Positions 10,765 through 21,849 of a DNA stretch of 64,000 nucleotides are shown here, piece by piece (the first letter of the stretch is position 1; each line of letters begins with the position of its first letter). The translations under genes and the position numbers were made by a program. Source of the DNA: Berghia stephanieae (lineage: Eukaryota > Mollusca > Gastropoda > Nudibranchia > Aeolidiidae); NCBI GenBank assembly GCA_034508935.3, contig CM067443.1, positions 94,877,717 through 94,941,716 on the forward strand, written 5' to 3'. The notes beneath the pieces are model-generated. The model saw only the letters and a program-made list of their open reading frames with translations. It did no database searches and was not told the DNA's origin.

Positions 10765-11032
10765 TTAAAGTAGAGCCATTATAGAGCCCATGGAACCAGA
10801 GTTTATACCGGTTTCTATCGCGTGGAAAGTACATAAAGCAAGTGCTTGTTACTCTTAGTATGGAACTTTAGTCTATCGCAAAGAACTCTACGCTAGATCT
10901 AACAGACCCAGCTACCCAATCACTGTCTTGTGGACATAGGGGTCGGAGAAAAATATCGACGTCACCCGGGATCGACCACAACCTCTTGGTTGTGAAGCGA
11001 GTGCTCTATCAAATGAGCTATCGGAACCCCCA
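10765..11032 (-). mobile_element. SINE family 1 copy (tRNA-headed), full
   Basis: On the reverse strand it starts GGGGGTTCCGATAGCTCATT (A box), has B-box GGTCGATCCCGGG, then the body AGATCTAACAGACCCAGCT read on the plus strand, and the tail GAGCCCATGGAACCAGAG. Related copies: 12083, 14145 (minus), 23262 (minus), 36630, 56957. Confidence 0.8.
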
Positions 11033-11096
11033 AGAAATCTTCAACCTTTTAGAAAGTATTGCATAATAATGAATATTATAACATACTCAACAACAA

Positions 11097-11312
11097 CAAA
11101 TAAAAAAAGAACAAAATCACACTTAACACGGAATGTTTCTGGCTCAAAATCCTTCTTCAGTCAATAACAGTATTTCCCGACTAGACATGCAGAAATTTTT
11201 TCTCCCATTTATCTTGATTCAACAACATTTTAACTGCTTTTGTTTTTGGCTGAAGACGATTTTGAGCCCTTGTGTTCAGTGTTTGCTATTTTGATCTATA
11301 AAAGAAAAAGAT
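11097..11312. mobile_element. Fold-back MITE family M4
   Basis: Arms AACACGGAATGTTTCTGGCTC and the inverted GAGCCCTTGTGTTCAGTGTTT flank a unique centre. The same arms occur at 26085-26357. Confidence 0.65.
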
Positions 11313-11582
11313 AATCTTTTTTATACCCATGCTAGCATATATCTGAATTATTACAATCCACAGCTTCTGACAGCGATATGTTCACTTTCACAACTGTATT
11401 AGAATGGGAAAATATATTAAAATAACAATTAAATTTTCAGTGTAAAAAGAAAGATAAGAAACTAGGGAGAAGATAGATAGGTACTCCGAGCATAGAAAAT
11501 CACAAACAAACAAACAAACAAACAAACAAACAAATAATGTATGTAAAATCTAGAGAGGTGGCAGAAAATAATATCTCTCTGT

Positions 11583-11866
11583 AGAACCAGTCAGCGTTAT
11601 CCAGCTAAATGCCGTACTCCGGAAAAAGACGTATTATTAAAAAAAGTTGGCAAGAAAACTCGTCCCTCAAATATCAATCGATTTAGATTCTGGCAAAAAA
11701 AAAATTCTCAAACCTGGGACCTTGTGAGGTCTTCCCTTGACCCATATCTGAGAGTTTTTGTCAAGATGAGGGTCATTTAAATAATTCGATCAGTATTTGA
11801 AAAACGAGTTTTCTGGTCAACTTTTTAAATACGTGTTTTTTCTAGTGTAACGCAGTTAACTGGTTA
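11583..11866. mobile_element. Fold-back MITE family M1, near-complete
   Basis: Left end ACCAGTCAGCGTTATCCAGC and right end GCAGTTAACTGGTTA are inverted copies. The inner arms (AAACTCGTCCCTCAAATATC and inverted) make the whole about 280-bp element close to a perfect hairpin around 11740. Confidence 0.8.
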
Positions 11867-11981
11867 AAGATAGTGAAAATGCTCCTTATCTTTCCTCTTA
11901 TTATAGTCAGTTGTTCTTCCGTGTAAAACAATAAAATTATGAGTTATTTATTTTTTTTAAAAAAGCAATTAAAATCTAAAA
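11859..11981 (+). repeat. Dispersed repeat, second copy
   Basis: Pairs with 8536-8655, including the rare TGAAAATGCTCCTTATCTTT block and the CAATAAAATTATGAGTTAT block. Confidence 0.8.
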
Positions 11982-12082
11982 ATTCCATCTGCTGTTTATG
12001 CCTCTGTCAATTCATTTGCATGTCATTAGATTAAACATACTAAAAAAAATCAAATAGATATGAGCCTTTATGACCCAACATT

Positions 12083-12272
12083 GGGTCACGATAGCTCAGT
12101 TCGGAGAGCACACGCTTCACACGCAAAGGAACCTGGCGGAAAGTACTTTGCGACAGACTAGCGTCCTATCCAATGTGTAGCAAGCAATCGCTAATGTCCG
12201 TTTAACGCTATAGAAACCAGGATAACCTCCGGCCCCATGGCCCTAAAGGCTATGAAGGACTATATTTTTATA
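12083..12272 (+). mobile_element. SINE family 1 copy with internal deletion
   Basis: Head TCACGATAGCTCAGTTCGGA, then a jump from the anticodon region into the GGCGGAAAGTACTTTGCGAC body, ending AAAGGCTATGAAGGACTAT. Confidence 0.75.
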
Positions 12273-12282
12273 AGCCAACACT

Positions 12283-12473
12283 TACACAGGCGATCTCTGG
12301 AAAAACACGTCGTATTCAAAACTTTGGTCAGAAAACGTACCTTTCAAATATCGATCGATTAATCTGACCCTCATCTTGTCAAAAAACTCTCAAACCTGAA
12401 AGACTTGGCGAAGTCTTCCTTTGAAGTCCCAGGTGTGAGAGGTTTTGCCATGTGTTTTTCAATATGGCAGTAA
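12283..12473. mobile_element. Fold-back MITE family M1, partial
   Basis: Contains TCAAATATCGATCGATTAAT and the AAGTCCCAGGTGTGAGAG centre, but the right arm is short. Confidence 0.65.
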
Positions 12474-12782
12474 AATTTCCACCTTGATTAATCTGTTCTT
12501 GTTGGATTTTTCTTTTTTTTTCTTATTTCTGTTTTTTTTTTTTCTGTCCCTTCTTCTTCTTTTCTTCTTTTTTTTTTTAGGGGCCGAAACGCGTAGGTAC
12601 CTATTTGAAAGGATGATAACACAAACTGTAATGGCCTTGTTGTTGTTGGAATGGAAAACTCTCAAACCCACTCAAAATTATAGTGACTATTACAGTGACA
12701 AATTAAGGAGCAGGCACTGGTATACACTAAAACAAAGCAGAGAGAAAATTTCAAGAAAAAAAACAAACAAACCGTCCCAACA

Positions 12783-12925
12783 CATGTAACGGTAACTCGT
12801 CTGACCGGTAATCGAGGTCTGAAGTTCGATCCCTAGTCGCGGCTGATTTCTAAATATTTTTTACATTTATTTTTCTTTCTGCTTTGTCTGGCACTGTTTC
12901 ATACACACTTTTTCTGTGTCCATTA
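12783..12925 (+). mobile_element. SINE family 4 copy
   Basis: tRNA-like head (GTAACGGTAACTCGTCTGAC, B-box GTTCGATCCC) followed by GCTGATTT and the TTCTGCTTTGTCTGGCACTG tail. Copies also at 20585, and on the reverse strand at 27740, 28085 and 63830. Confidence 0.7.
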
Positions 12926-13395
12926 CAAAAGTGTTATGTAATTCGAGCTTATTACGGCGTCCGGATATCAGGCTTGCAAATACCAGTACGTGAACGTACT
13001 TATTAATCTTTGTTCAATACTTCTTACAGCTTGTAGCAGATTTGTATCTATCTATCCACATAATTTGTTGATGTAGATTTACGCTCAATTAAATTTACGT
13101 TGGAGTTGCAAAAAGTCTAACTGACATGACAATGAATCAAAGACTTGGGACACTATTCCGTGATTTTGACATAATATGTTATGTTACGATCAATATTAAT
13201 TATGTTTCTGGAATATAATTTGATATTGATGTATAAATGAGATAAACTGATTGGGAATGAGATATCATGTCTTTTTAGTTGTTTGTGATAATCAAAATTT
13301 GATGTATTGATTAGTTAAAGCACATTTTTATCTGATTTATACATTATTGTGTATTGTAGAATTCGTGTAAAAACAGTTTGACGAATGAATAAATT
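12926..13395. other. M2 half-copy then unrecognised AT-rich DNA
   Basis: 12926-13003 holds the right half of an M2 MITE (CCATTACAA..GGATATCAGGCTTGCA). Nothing is recognised beyond it. Confidence 0.5.
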
Positions 13396-13399
13396 AAGG

Positions 13400-13438
13400 G
13401 GGGTGGGAGGAGGAAGAAAAAGGAAGAAAAAGAGGAAA

Positions 13439-13485
<47 letters not shown>

Positions 13486-13497
13486 TATATGATATAT

Positions 13498-13557
<60 letters not shown>

Positions 13558-13599
13558 AGAGAGAGAAAGAGAGAGAGCGAGAGAAAGAAAGAGAGAGAA

Positions 13600-13649
<50 letters not shown>

Positions 13650-13672
13650 AGGAGGAGGACGGAGGAAGTGTG
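13400..13672. repeat. Compound (TA)n-(GA)n microsatellite
   Basis: GGAGGAAGA lead-in, (TA)n from 13441 to 13553, then GA/GAAA-type repeats to about 13650. Confidence 0.95.
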
Positions 13673-13712
13673 AATGACTGTCGACACTACATTCTTAACC
13701 AGGTCAAAATAA

Positions 13713-14066
13713 TTCTATCATCTGCTTTATGTATAATTTTCACTGTGGGTCAAAAAGCTTTTATCATCTGCTTTATGTATCATTTTGAGATGACACTATA
13801 GCCAAAAAGGTTTTCTCATCTGCTTTATGTATAATTTTCAAATAACACTATAGGTCAAATAGCTGTTATCATTTGTTTTATGTATAGTTTTCAGATAACA
13901 ATATGGGTCAAAAAAGCTTTTATCATCTGCTTTATGTATAATTTTCAGATCACACTATATCTAGGTCAAAATGCTTTTATCATATGTTATTTGTATAATT
14001 TTCATATAACACTAAAGGTCAAAAAGATTTCATCGCCTGCTTTATGAATAATTTTCAGATTACACT
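13713..14066. repeat. About 53-bp minisatellite, seven units
   Basis: Unit TATCATCTGCTTTATGTATA..TTTTCAGATAACACTATAGGTCAAAAAG begins near 13716, 13760, 13817, 13869, 13921, 13978 and 14031. Units differ by about 10-25 percent, so the array is not young. Confidence 0.9.
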
Positions 14067-14144
14067 GTTCACAATGATTGTTCTCAACATTATGCTACAT
14101 GCAATGCTAATATTGTTTATGTTTTTTTTTAAAGTAGTCCCTCA

Positions 14145-14372
14145 GAGAGATTAGACCAATAGAGCCGAAGTTTATCCAAGTTTCTAGAGCCTGAATTGAA
14201 AAATAGCAATTCCTATATACTCTTTGCGCCAGATCTAACAAAACCAGCTACCCAATCACTGTCGGGTGGACAGGGGAGCGAGTGTCAGGAAAAAGAAAAA
14301 CTCGACTTCATGATTTCGGTGCCTTTGCATGTGAAACGATTAATCTACCAACTAAGCTTTCGGACCCTCGAT
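14145..14372 (-). mobile_element. SINE family 1 copy
   Basis: Reverse-strand head GGTCCGAAAGCTTAGTTGGT. The body appears on the plus strand as AGATCTAACAAAACCAGCTA and the tail as GAGCCGAAGTTTATCC. Confidence 0.75.
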
Positions 14373-15104
14373 TTTTAATTATAACTATTTCAGGACATCA
14401 AGATGATCGAAAATTAATATGATAAGAGAGAAACTCGAAACCCATGAAATGGAAGTTCTTGGTATCGTGTTTCTGAATTGGTATCGTTCGAATCATTCGT
14501 TTTTTCTAAAATTATCCCAAAAGATTATACCATGTCCGCAAGCATTGCTTTTGAATAGTTGGCTTGCTACACTTTAATGGCACGAATGATGACGGCGTTA
14601 CTGGTTTTTGATCACCAGTTGAGTGATTAGTTCTCACTAACATTAAAGGTTACACGTCGATTTGCGTGTGCCGTCGGGACTAAACTCTAAGTAGAAATTT
14701 AGATTTTTTGACTCGCCCAATGTCTTTCCTTTACCGATGCTAAGACGTCAAAATCTGTCCAAAAAAAAAATCCCATAAAAGCCAAAAACATTTTTTGTTG
14801 AAATCAACAACGTGGAGCATTTTTTATAAAGTACTAAACGTGCTCAAGCGCTTTACAACAACAACAACAACAAGAAAAAAAATCCAAAGACATTAGCAAC
14901 AACAAAAATGAATTAAAAAAATAAAAACAACAATCAAACAAACAAACAAAACAATTATGAACGACATTAAATTCTTAAAAAATAAAACAAGACAAATGAA
15001 CAATAGCAACCGAATGCAAACCAAAGGGGGTCTGGATCGATGGGGGATGGGGTGTGGTGGTGGTGGTGGTGGTGGGGACCAGAGAATAAAGTATTGCAAT
15101 TACA
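14373..15104. other. Intergenic, A-rich low complexity
   Basis: No gene. (ACA)n and (CAAA)n stretches at 14858-14960 and a GGT run at 15055-15075. Confidence 0.6.
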
Positions 15105-15319
15105 CCCTAGGTCACAGGTCTCAAGGTCTTGTTTTTTTCCGTGGGCAAGAACTTGAGCCCCTATCGCTCATTTTGCGGCGCAGCATTACGGCTGATGCTT
15201 GAGTCGAGTTACCTCGGTCTTCTCTCGATTTAATGTTATTTCTGCTTGGGATACACAAAAGGAATTTTATTGATATCATTTTTTGAAAATTGGATTAGCT
15301 ATAAGGTTTTATCTTTGCA

Positions 15320-15535
15320 TGTGTGGCTCAGTGGCTCAGCAGTTTTAGCGGTGTCTCGTCATGTCACAAAAGTTAATCAATTTGAAGCGTGGTCAGTGGG
15401 CGGATGGGTGACAAGCGGTCCCAAAGTTGAGTGCTTGGGTAAGGCACTCTATGTTACTGTGTTCGACTCAAGTGTGAATGATTACCTGACTACGGATATT
15501 GTACGAGTCTTAGTACAAAAAAGTAATCTATGAAA
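15320..15535 (+). mobile_element. SINE-like family F copy
   Basis: Begins TGTGGCTCAGTGGCTCAGCA, has a GTGGGCGGATGGG middle, and ends GACTCAAGTGTGAATGATTA..ACGGATATTGTACGAGTCTT. A relative lies at about 55905-56060. Confidence 0.5.
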
Positions 15536-15571
15536 TGAAAATGTGATTCCACATGACCTGCCGCGGGATGA

Positions 15572-15866
15572 TAAATAAAAAATTGAGCATTTATATAAAG
15601 GTGCTCAAGGCGCTTTACAAACGGTCCCTGATCAACAGCAGTATGTAGAACGAAACATGACACCTGTTTGGCTATATCACATTTTTTTCGGACAGAGACA
15701 ACGCTGTAAACGGCCAGGTACTCATTTTACACCTGAGTACAGTGAGAGAATGTGAGTAAAGCGTCTTTACCAAGGACTCAACTATGCGCCGAGAGAGTCT
15801 CGAACCCAGGACCTTCCTATCCGAAAGCGAATGTCATACCACAAAGACCACATAGCCACACACATG
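15572..15866 (-). mobile_element. SINE family 2 copy, full
   Basis: Plus-strand view: GGTGCTCAAGGCGCTTTACA tail, ACAGAGACAACGCTGTAAAC body, and a tRNA-like head in reverse (CTCGAACCCAGGACC..ACCACAAAGACCACATAGCC). The tail GCGCTTTGAGCAC resembles the 3' end shared by L2-clade LINEs and V-type SINEs. Confidence 0.85.
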
Positions 15867-16280
15867 AAACATTGTGAAGTGTATTGAACATGATAAATTA
15901 GTGTAAATACGCAATTTATAAATGGTTGTAGTTCTTTTATTTGAACAACTTTCTCTACATAGACATTACGTCGTGTTTTTGTTTTTTTTTGTTTTTGTTT
16001 TTTTTTTGTTTTTTTTTTGTTTTTTGGTTTCTTTTTTTTTGTTTTTTTGGTCTCCTTGTGAAAGATTATAAACCTCCTATTAAAGAATTTATATAAAACA
16101 AATGATAGACTGCTGTTGATTAAATATATTGTGCATTATCAGCTTGGTTGATTTGTATATACATAATATAATATCATTATCATTTCATTGGATACCCTGA
16201 AAAGGGCATCACGTGGTGCCGCTCTAAAGATGTTCTTTACACCCCCCATCATGTCTGTGATAAACCAATGAAATCCGATC
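15867..16280. other. Intergenic, T-rich low complexity
   Basis: TTTTG runs near 15975-16045, otherwise nothing recognised. Confidence 0.6.
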
Positions 16281-16281
16281 A

Positions 16282-16494
16282 TATAATTCACTGCCGTACT
16301 GTAGAAAAAAAAACAACACAATTTTAACATTTATTTTGTCAGAGAACTTGCCCTTCAAATAATGTCGATTGACTAAAATGGCCCTCGTCTTGTCAAAAAC
16401 TTTCAAACATGGAACTTCAAGTACGAGTGTCATTTTAATCGATTGATATAAAAGTAAAGTTTTCTCACAAAAACAAAAGTTAAAATTTGTTGTT
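16282..16494. mobile_element. Fold-back MITE family M1
   Basis: Starts CACTGCCGTACTGTAGAAAA. Carries both arms (CTTCAAATAATGTCGATTGA and ATTTTAATCGATTGATAT). Confidence 0.7.
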
Positions 16495-16502
16495 TTTTAA
16501 AA

Positions 16503-16693
16503 AAATAACCACTTAACTGCCGTACTCTTGGAAAACTCTCAAACCTAGGAAATAAGGAAAACCACGCGAAGTCTCAGGGAGTTTTTGCCCAAATGAGGGT
16601 CAGTTAAATCTATTGATATTTGAAGCACAAGTTATCTGGTCAAATTTTTGAAAACGTGTCTTTCCAGCATAGTACGGCAGTTAACTGGTTACA
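16503..16693. mobile_element. Fold-back MITE family M1, immediately adjacent copy
   Basis: Starts ACTTAACTGCCGTACTCTTG and ends AGTACGGCAGTTAACTGGTT, matching inverted termini. Lies only about 10 bp after the previous copy. Confidence 0.75.
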
Positions 16694-17750
16694 GAGTAAG
16701 GCATATCTTTGAAATAATATAACCATTTATTTGCTCTTACCATAAATGTACGTACGTATGTAGATGTCGTATTGGTGAGTTATTTAAAAGGCATAGTATG
16801 TAATCCATCGCCACAAAACAATGTTATATCGGGGACAAAATATACCTAATAGACACATAGATAACCACGCCTCTCGGACAATCGTCATAATGTAAACAAT
16901 GGCAGTGATTGGTAGACACAGCAAACTACACAGATTTTACGATCGATGGTATGTGTTTAAGTAAAATATCCACTGTTCAACCGCTTGATCAATAAAACTA
17001 ACACAGAAAACTATGTGTAAATTTAAACGTTTATTATCTGATCGAGAAAATCGTGTGATAACTAGTCACCCATTTGGTGGTATAAAGACAATAACAATGA
17101 TCAGTGATTGGTCGATTTCATTCACGTTTCTGTTTATAAACAAGCAACTATGTTTGTCCGAGCACATGTGAGGGTGTGTCACAAATTCCATGTTTTGATT
17201 GGTCAAAAATCTACTGGTCAATTAATATAAGATAAAATAATATATATTTTATTGATCATTTATTGAAATTTATATTTTAGTATCATACCGATATTAACAA
17301 GACATTTCCACATAGCGGTTGCATTCATTCATTCAACAGAATAAAATAAAGATTTAAACAAGCTAAATTATACATGTGTAAGTAAATACATTTCAAAAAG
17401 TATTGATTCAATAATTGATTAGAGAATCGTTCTTGTATCCTTTATAATTGCTAATTAAATCGATATTTTTTCTGTGAGTAAATAGATCTCAAACTTGAAG
17501 GTAAAAATATACAAAATATTCATATCATTTATCAGGATACTTAGGAAAGAACAGGTGGTAGCTATTAAAAGGTATTTTGTAGATCAGTATTTTTTTTTAA
17601 TTTATCATTTCAAATTTATAGCCAAATATATAAAACACAGGTGTGCGTTTTATTGAAGGGAAAGAATAGAATTATTCAGCGTTGGAAAAAATATAATACA
17701 AGTTCATCGCTTGAAAATAATAGTATGTCGAGGTGGCATATAGTTATACC
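16694..17750. other. Intergenic, nothing recognised
   Basis: About 1 kb of AT-rich sequence with no convincing frame, splice pattern or known repeat. Confidence 0.5.
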
Positions 17751-18149
17751 CGACATGTTCTCTTTATTTGCAAGACTGATGACCAAACCAAATTATAGGG
17801 GCTTGTTTTAACATTGTTGTAATGGACAATAAGTTGCGTTGATTTGAGAGTACACACAACCATGAGCCCATTACAAATTGAGTTATTAGACCTGCTACAA
17901 ATAGGGAATGAGATTAGCGAAAGAGTAGCGTCCCTTGATTGGACGTCACCCATAGTCTGTGACGTCACCGGCGGAAAAATTATTAGAGAGAGAACGTCAT
18001 GTTGGTTGTGCGCATGCGTCTCTCGTCCTCGCTTCCGGTGAAAGCGGCTTGAGACACTTCAAAACCAAATTTACGTTCTCTCTGTAAGGTGACGTCCAAT
18101 CAAGGTACGCTACTCTTCCGCTAATCTCATTCCCTATAAGTACACATCG
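17751..18149. mobile_element. hAT-type MITE M2, interrupted by MITE M3
   Basis: Left end CGACATGTTCTCTTTATTTG and right end TAAGTACACATCG match M2 termini, but the copy is split at 17904-18134 by a different element. Confidence 0.7.
17904..18134. mobile_element. MITE M3 with about 46-bp TIRs
   Basis: Starts GGGAATGAGATTAGCG and ends with the mirror CGCTAATCTCATTCCC. TA on each side looks like a target duplication. The interior contains a CRE-type palindrome TGACGTCA near 17960. Confidence 0.8.
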
Positions 18150-18552
18150 TATATCGTCAAAAAGGTATATTATTATTAAAACGACTTGCAATGAACAATG
18201 ATAATCTCTGTATTGGCCCGTAGCATTTCCCCTAGGTCTCCTATTTCTGACATCTAAGTTCAAATTAAAGCATTTAAACCACCCCGATATAACTGCCGTT
18301 TTATAGTGATGGGTTACATGTATTATCTATCACGACAATTACAAATCTAGATTCACTTTTTGATATCTGGCGAATCCCTATATAATACCATATAATGCTT
18401 TAGGTTACATATTGTATCTACCAATTGTTTTTGTTTTTGTTTTGTTTATAATACAATCATGAAATTGATAAAATAAAATAAAAGTTATCTTTGTTGTGAA
18501 CCAAAAAAATCTTTTTTCTTATTTTTTTAAATAATGCAATTGTGTTTTATTT
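18150..18552. other. Intergenic, nothing recognised
   Basis: AT-rich. No supported feature. Confidence 0.5.
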
Positions 18553-18785
18553 TCGGCTAGATATGTTCTCTTGTGGTAGGACACTCGCATTCGCGTGGAT
18601 AACTTCTTTGTTCATGTCTGTTTCTCGGCAGCGCAAAGTTGAGTCCTTGGAAAGAGCAATTAACTCAAATTCTCTCAAAACACAAAGGTGTGAAGCGAGT
18701 ACCTGAATGGTAAAATAGTTATCGCGTCCGTGTTGCTATTTGGTTTGGCCCCTGTAAAGCGTGTTGAGCACAATTTGTGGATATT
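18553..18785 (+). mobile_element. SINE family 2 copy
   Basis: Head with TCTTGTGGTAGGACACTCGC, then GTTGAGTCCTTGGAAAGAGC, ending AAAGCGTGTTGAGCACAATT. Confidence 0.7.
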
Positions 18786-19202
18786 ACTCTACACAAAATT
18801 CTGCTTTTATCGTTTATCTAAAAATGATAGAGCAATGGGTGGAATTCTCCTTTGGGTGGATAGACTAGGGCCTTCTCTGCACCGATGGATTATTCATCGG
18901 TCTAAAGCCTGGTTATTTCTTCTATTTCTCTATATCAATATCCATTCCGTGTGGTCTTGTGTCTTTACTATGGGACCAGACGACTGGGTTGTCTGCTACA
19001 TTATATTATTAGATCAAAGTGACAAGATGGGGAGCAGACACTGTTGTAAGATAGAGATCTGAAGATGTGTGTAAGAAACAGTGCCAGACTAAACAAAAAA
19101 GAAAAATACATGAAAAAAAAATTAATAATCTTAAATAACCAGCCTGCCAGGAAGCAGGATAGCGATGGTCAGAAAAATTGTCGACTACACCCGGGATTAA
19201 TA

Positions 19203-19396
19203 CAAGGGGGCAACGTTCGGTCTTTGCTTCGTACCCGAAAGAACCGAGTTCGAATACCCGCTGCGCTGTGTGGCCTTGAGCAAGTCACCTCGCCCTAGCT
19301 CAGTTTGTGGTGTTGCACTGCGGCTGACGCTTGGGTTATTCCAGTCTTCCCTTGGAATAGACCCTAGAGACCAATTTCCCCTATGGGATGAATCTT
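19203..19396 (+). mobile_element. SINE family 3 copy, full
   Basis: Reads GTCTTTGCTTCGTACCCGAA, B-box GAGTTCGAATACCC, TGTGGCCTTGAGCAAGTCAC, and tail GGAATAGACCCTAGAGACCA. The CCTTGAGCAAG block resembles the central core of V-type SINEs. Confidence 0.85.
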
Positions 19397-19419
19397 CTTT
19401 TCCTTTCATCTTATCCCGT

Positions 19420-19650
19420 ATTTTGCATGGTTGCCATAATGAATGGCACATCTCCATGCATCTTGGTTCAGCGCATCATCATCCTCCAGGCCCAGTTCTT
19501 TGCCTTATCCCACCATCTAGTCTTTGGGCATCCCTTTTTCCTCTTTCCCGCTATTTGTAAGTCCAAAACTTTCCTTCCCACTTCCTCTCTCGTCTCTTTA
19601 CATTTCCGAACCATCTCAATTTATCTTCTCTCATCTTTATTATTTAAAAA
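19420..19650 (-). mobile_element. LINE reverse-transcriptase C-terminal remnant
   Basis: The reverse-strand translation contains GKRKKGCPKTRWWDKAKNWA, resembling the GxxKRGRPxxRW motif near the C-terminus of several non-LTR polymerases. Short and decayed; weak call. Confidence 0.35.
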
Positions 19651-19709
19651 AATAATATTTTGAAAATGAGGCGAGTGCTCTAACAATTGAGCTATCGGGA
19701 CCCATGGTT

Positions 19710-20327
19710 GTAAAAGAAGATGATGCATGGATTCTTGTTTGTGTACAACTCATTGTATACGATGACTTCGTGATGAAGAAACCACTCGTTTTATTAGCTT
19801 ATATATCTAAATGAAATGAAAGTGAAAATAATAGGAACAGGTACTGGTTTAAGATATATTGTGAAAAGATATGTATGAAAATTGACAGGCGAAGTGGAAA
19901 GAATATATTTTTTAAAATAACAATACACAAATGAATAAAACAAAACATACAAAGATAATAAAATACACACATAGAAATTCAACTTGTCTCGATTCGGGTT
20001 CAAACCTCAGATCTCCGGATTACCAACCAATGATATGTTACTTGAAACCGGCTAATTATTATTTTGATTATCATGGTTTTTTTGACAGTACCAAGGGAAT
20101 TAACCATGAAATTTGTCTATATAATAATGTTGCTGGGTTAGTTGTTCCCCTTGATTTTCTATACAAATAAACCAAACCCGATTCAGGCAAATCAACAAAA
20201 GGGGCTCTTGATTGGTTACTTGATTTACTAATTTAATATTTTTTGAATTCTAAAATGCTATATTCATATTTCTCAATGTTCTCTCTCAATGACCATCCTC
20301 TCTAAGTGGTTCAATGTCCCAATTCAA
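19710..20327. other. Intergenic, nothing recognised
   Basis: No gene supported. Frames of 60-80 codons are unremarkable for this composition. Confidence 0.5.
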
Positions 20328-20584
20328 TGTGCGGCTATGTGGTCTTGCGGTATGACACTTGCCTTCAATTCTGACCGATAGGTCCAGGGTTTAACTGCAG
20401 CTCTCAGCAGCGCAGACTTGAGATCTTGATAAAAGTTCTTTACCTACACCCTCTCGACGTACTCAGGTTTAAAATAAGTACCCTGTCGTTAATAGCGTTA
20501 TCTTTTCATGTCACACCCTACATTTTAAGTGTTGCTATTGGCAAGTGACCCATATATAAAAAGCACGTTTAGTGGAAATTGCGC
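20328..20584 (+). mobile_element. SINE family 2 copy
   Basis: GCGGCTATGTGGTCTTGCGG head, ACTTGAGATCTTGATAAAAG, tail AAAAGCACGTTTAGTGG..TTGCGC, joined directly to a SINE 4 copy. Confidence 0.75.
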
Positions 20585-20705
20585 ATACCCCAATCCGTGA
20601 GGTCTGAGGTTCGATCCCTAGTTGAGGCCAGTTGATTTTTTTTTCTTGTAGTTTTCTCTCTGCTTTGTCTGGTACTGTTTCGTACATTTTTATAGATCTT
20701 TAGAT
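20585..20705 (+). mobile_element. SINE family 4 copy, fused behind SINE 2
   Basis: B-box GAGGTTCGATCCCTAG and tail TCTGCTTTGTCTGGTACTG. Confidence 0.7.
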
Positions 20706-20799
20706 ATAGTGACTCGTATTATATTCCCCATAAAAACTACAGTAGATAATAACAAGGTAAATATTCACCTTAACAACGCTATTCTCACACCGCTTGTTC

Positions 20800-20960
20800 G
20801 TTTTCCGTGTTTCATTCATCGTATTTTGTTGATAAAGGAAAAAAAAACCCCCCAAAAAAAAACCAAACGTAACGGCCACATTATCTGCCCTTGTTGATTA
20901 AAATAAAGTTTCCATTCCATTTGCTATTGTTATTTATTTCTGCGAGCTTCAAACAGCAAC
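20800..20960. repeat. Dispersed repeat shared with 25895-26045
   Basis: TTTCATTCATCGTATTTTGT, ATCTGCCCTTGTTGATTAAA and GTTATTTATTTCTGCGAGCT recur in order at 25905-26040. Confidence 0.65.
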
Positions 20961-20977
20961 ATTTTCAATTTCAATTA

Positions 20978-21445
20978 GACAGCGCCGGTAAAAAGGAAGA
21001 AAATGGGATAGTAAAAAGTTCTAGTACAATTAAAGCATCCAAGAAAAAGTAAGACAAAGGGGAATTGGTTCAAATAGAGAACAGGTCTAGATTCCAAGAG
21101 CATACCACCAATGTACTTACTTTGAGATCACCTATAAGTCTCATCCGGACACAAGCACAAAGTCCAACAAAGAGGAGTTCACTCAAATGCTTACATTATA
21201 CATTAAAAATAACAAATATAATAACACATAACAAAGAGATGATTTACAAGGAAAACAAATATAATCTCCCAAAACAATAGCTATGCATTTGACTGTTTCC
21301 CTCCCAGCCAGGGCTAGGACAAAAACAAGTAATCTCATTCCAAGACAAAGACATAAAGCATGTTGGAAAACAGATATAAGGGGATAGAAGACACAGTAAG
21401 TACCTCCCTGACCGCAATGGGAGGCCACGAACCCCACCCAGTTTC
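20978..21445 (-). mobile_element. R5 retroposon copy
   Basis: Non-coding repeat, read in reverse. Markers on the plus strand: GTAAAAAGGAAGAAAATGGG, CCAAGAGCATACCACC, GACTGTTTCCCTCCCAGCCA and AGACAAAGACATAAAGCATG. Same order in copies at 45286, 47405, 58417, 60654 and 61328. Confidence 0.85.
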
Positions 21446-21849
21446 TTGACTTCTTTCCCCTCAAATCGTCAATGTTAATTATCTCTGGCCGTCCATAAAT
21501 ATCCAAATAAATTGTGTCTTGGCCATTATCAATGTTTATAAGCCACGGAGGACTGTTATCAAGTTAGTGTTGAAGATATGTACGTATTTTAAAGGCTGTG
21601 CTTATCTCTTTGAATACCTGGACAGCTTCGAGGATCATCTCAATGACTAAGCCATAGATAGACATGCCGATATTGTGATTTAGTGACTCACATATGTGAT
21701 GTTATATTTCTATCTGGAATCATGTCCGGATGAAATCAATCGAATCTTCTAACAAATAAACACAATAGGAAAAGCTTTGGCTTTTTGGAGAGTTACAGTT
21801 TATTTTCAATAAAAGATCATTTTGCATTAAATTCCCTAATTTAGGTAAT

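Larger units (their letters stand above)
19135..19705 (-). mobile_element. SINE family 1 copy split by other inserts
   Basis: The body (CTACACCCGGGATTA, to 19202) and the tRNA-like head (GAGGCGAGTGCTCTAACAAT, 19668-19705) are separated by about 460 bp holding a SINE 3 copy and a LINE-like remnant. Confidence 0.65.
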
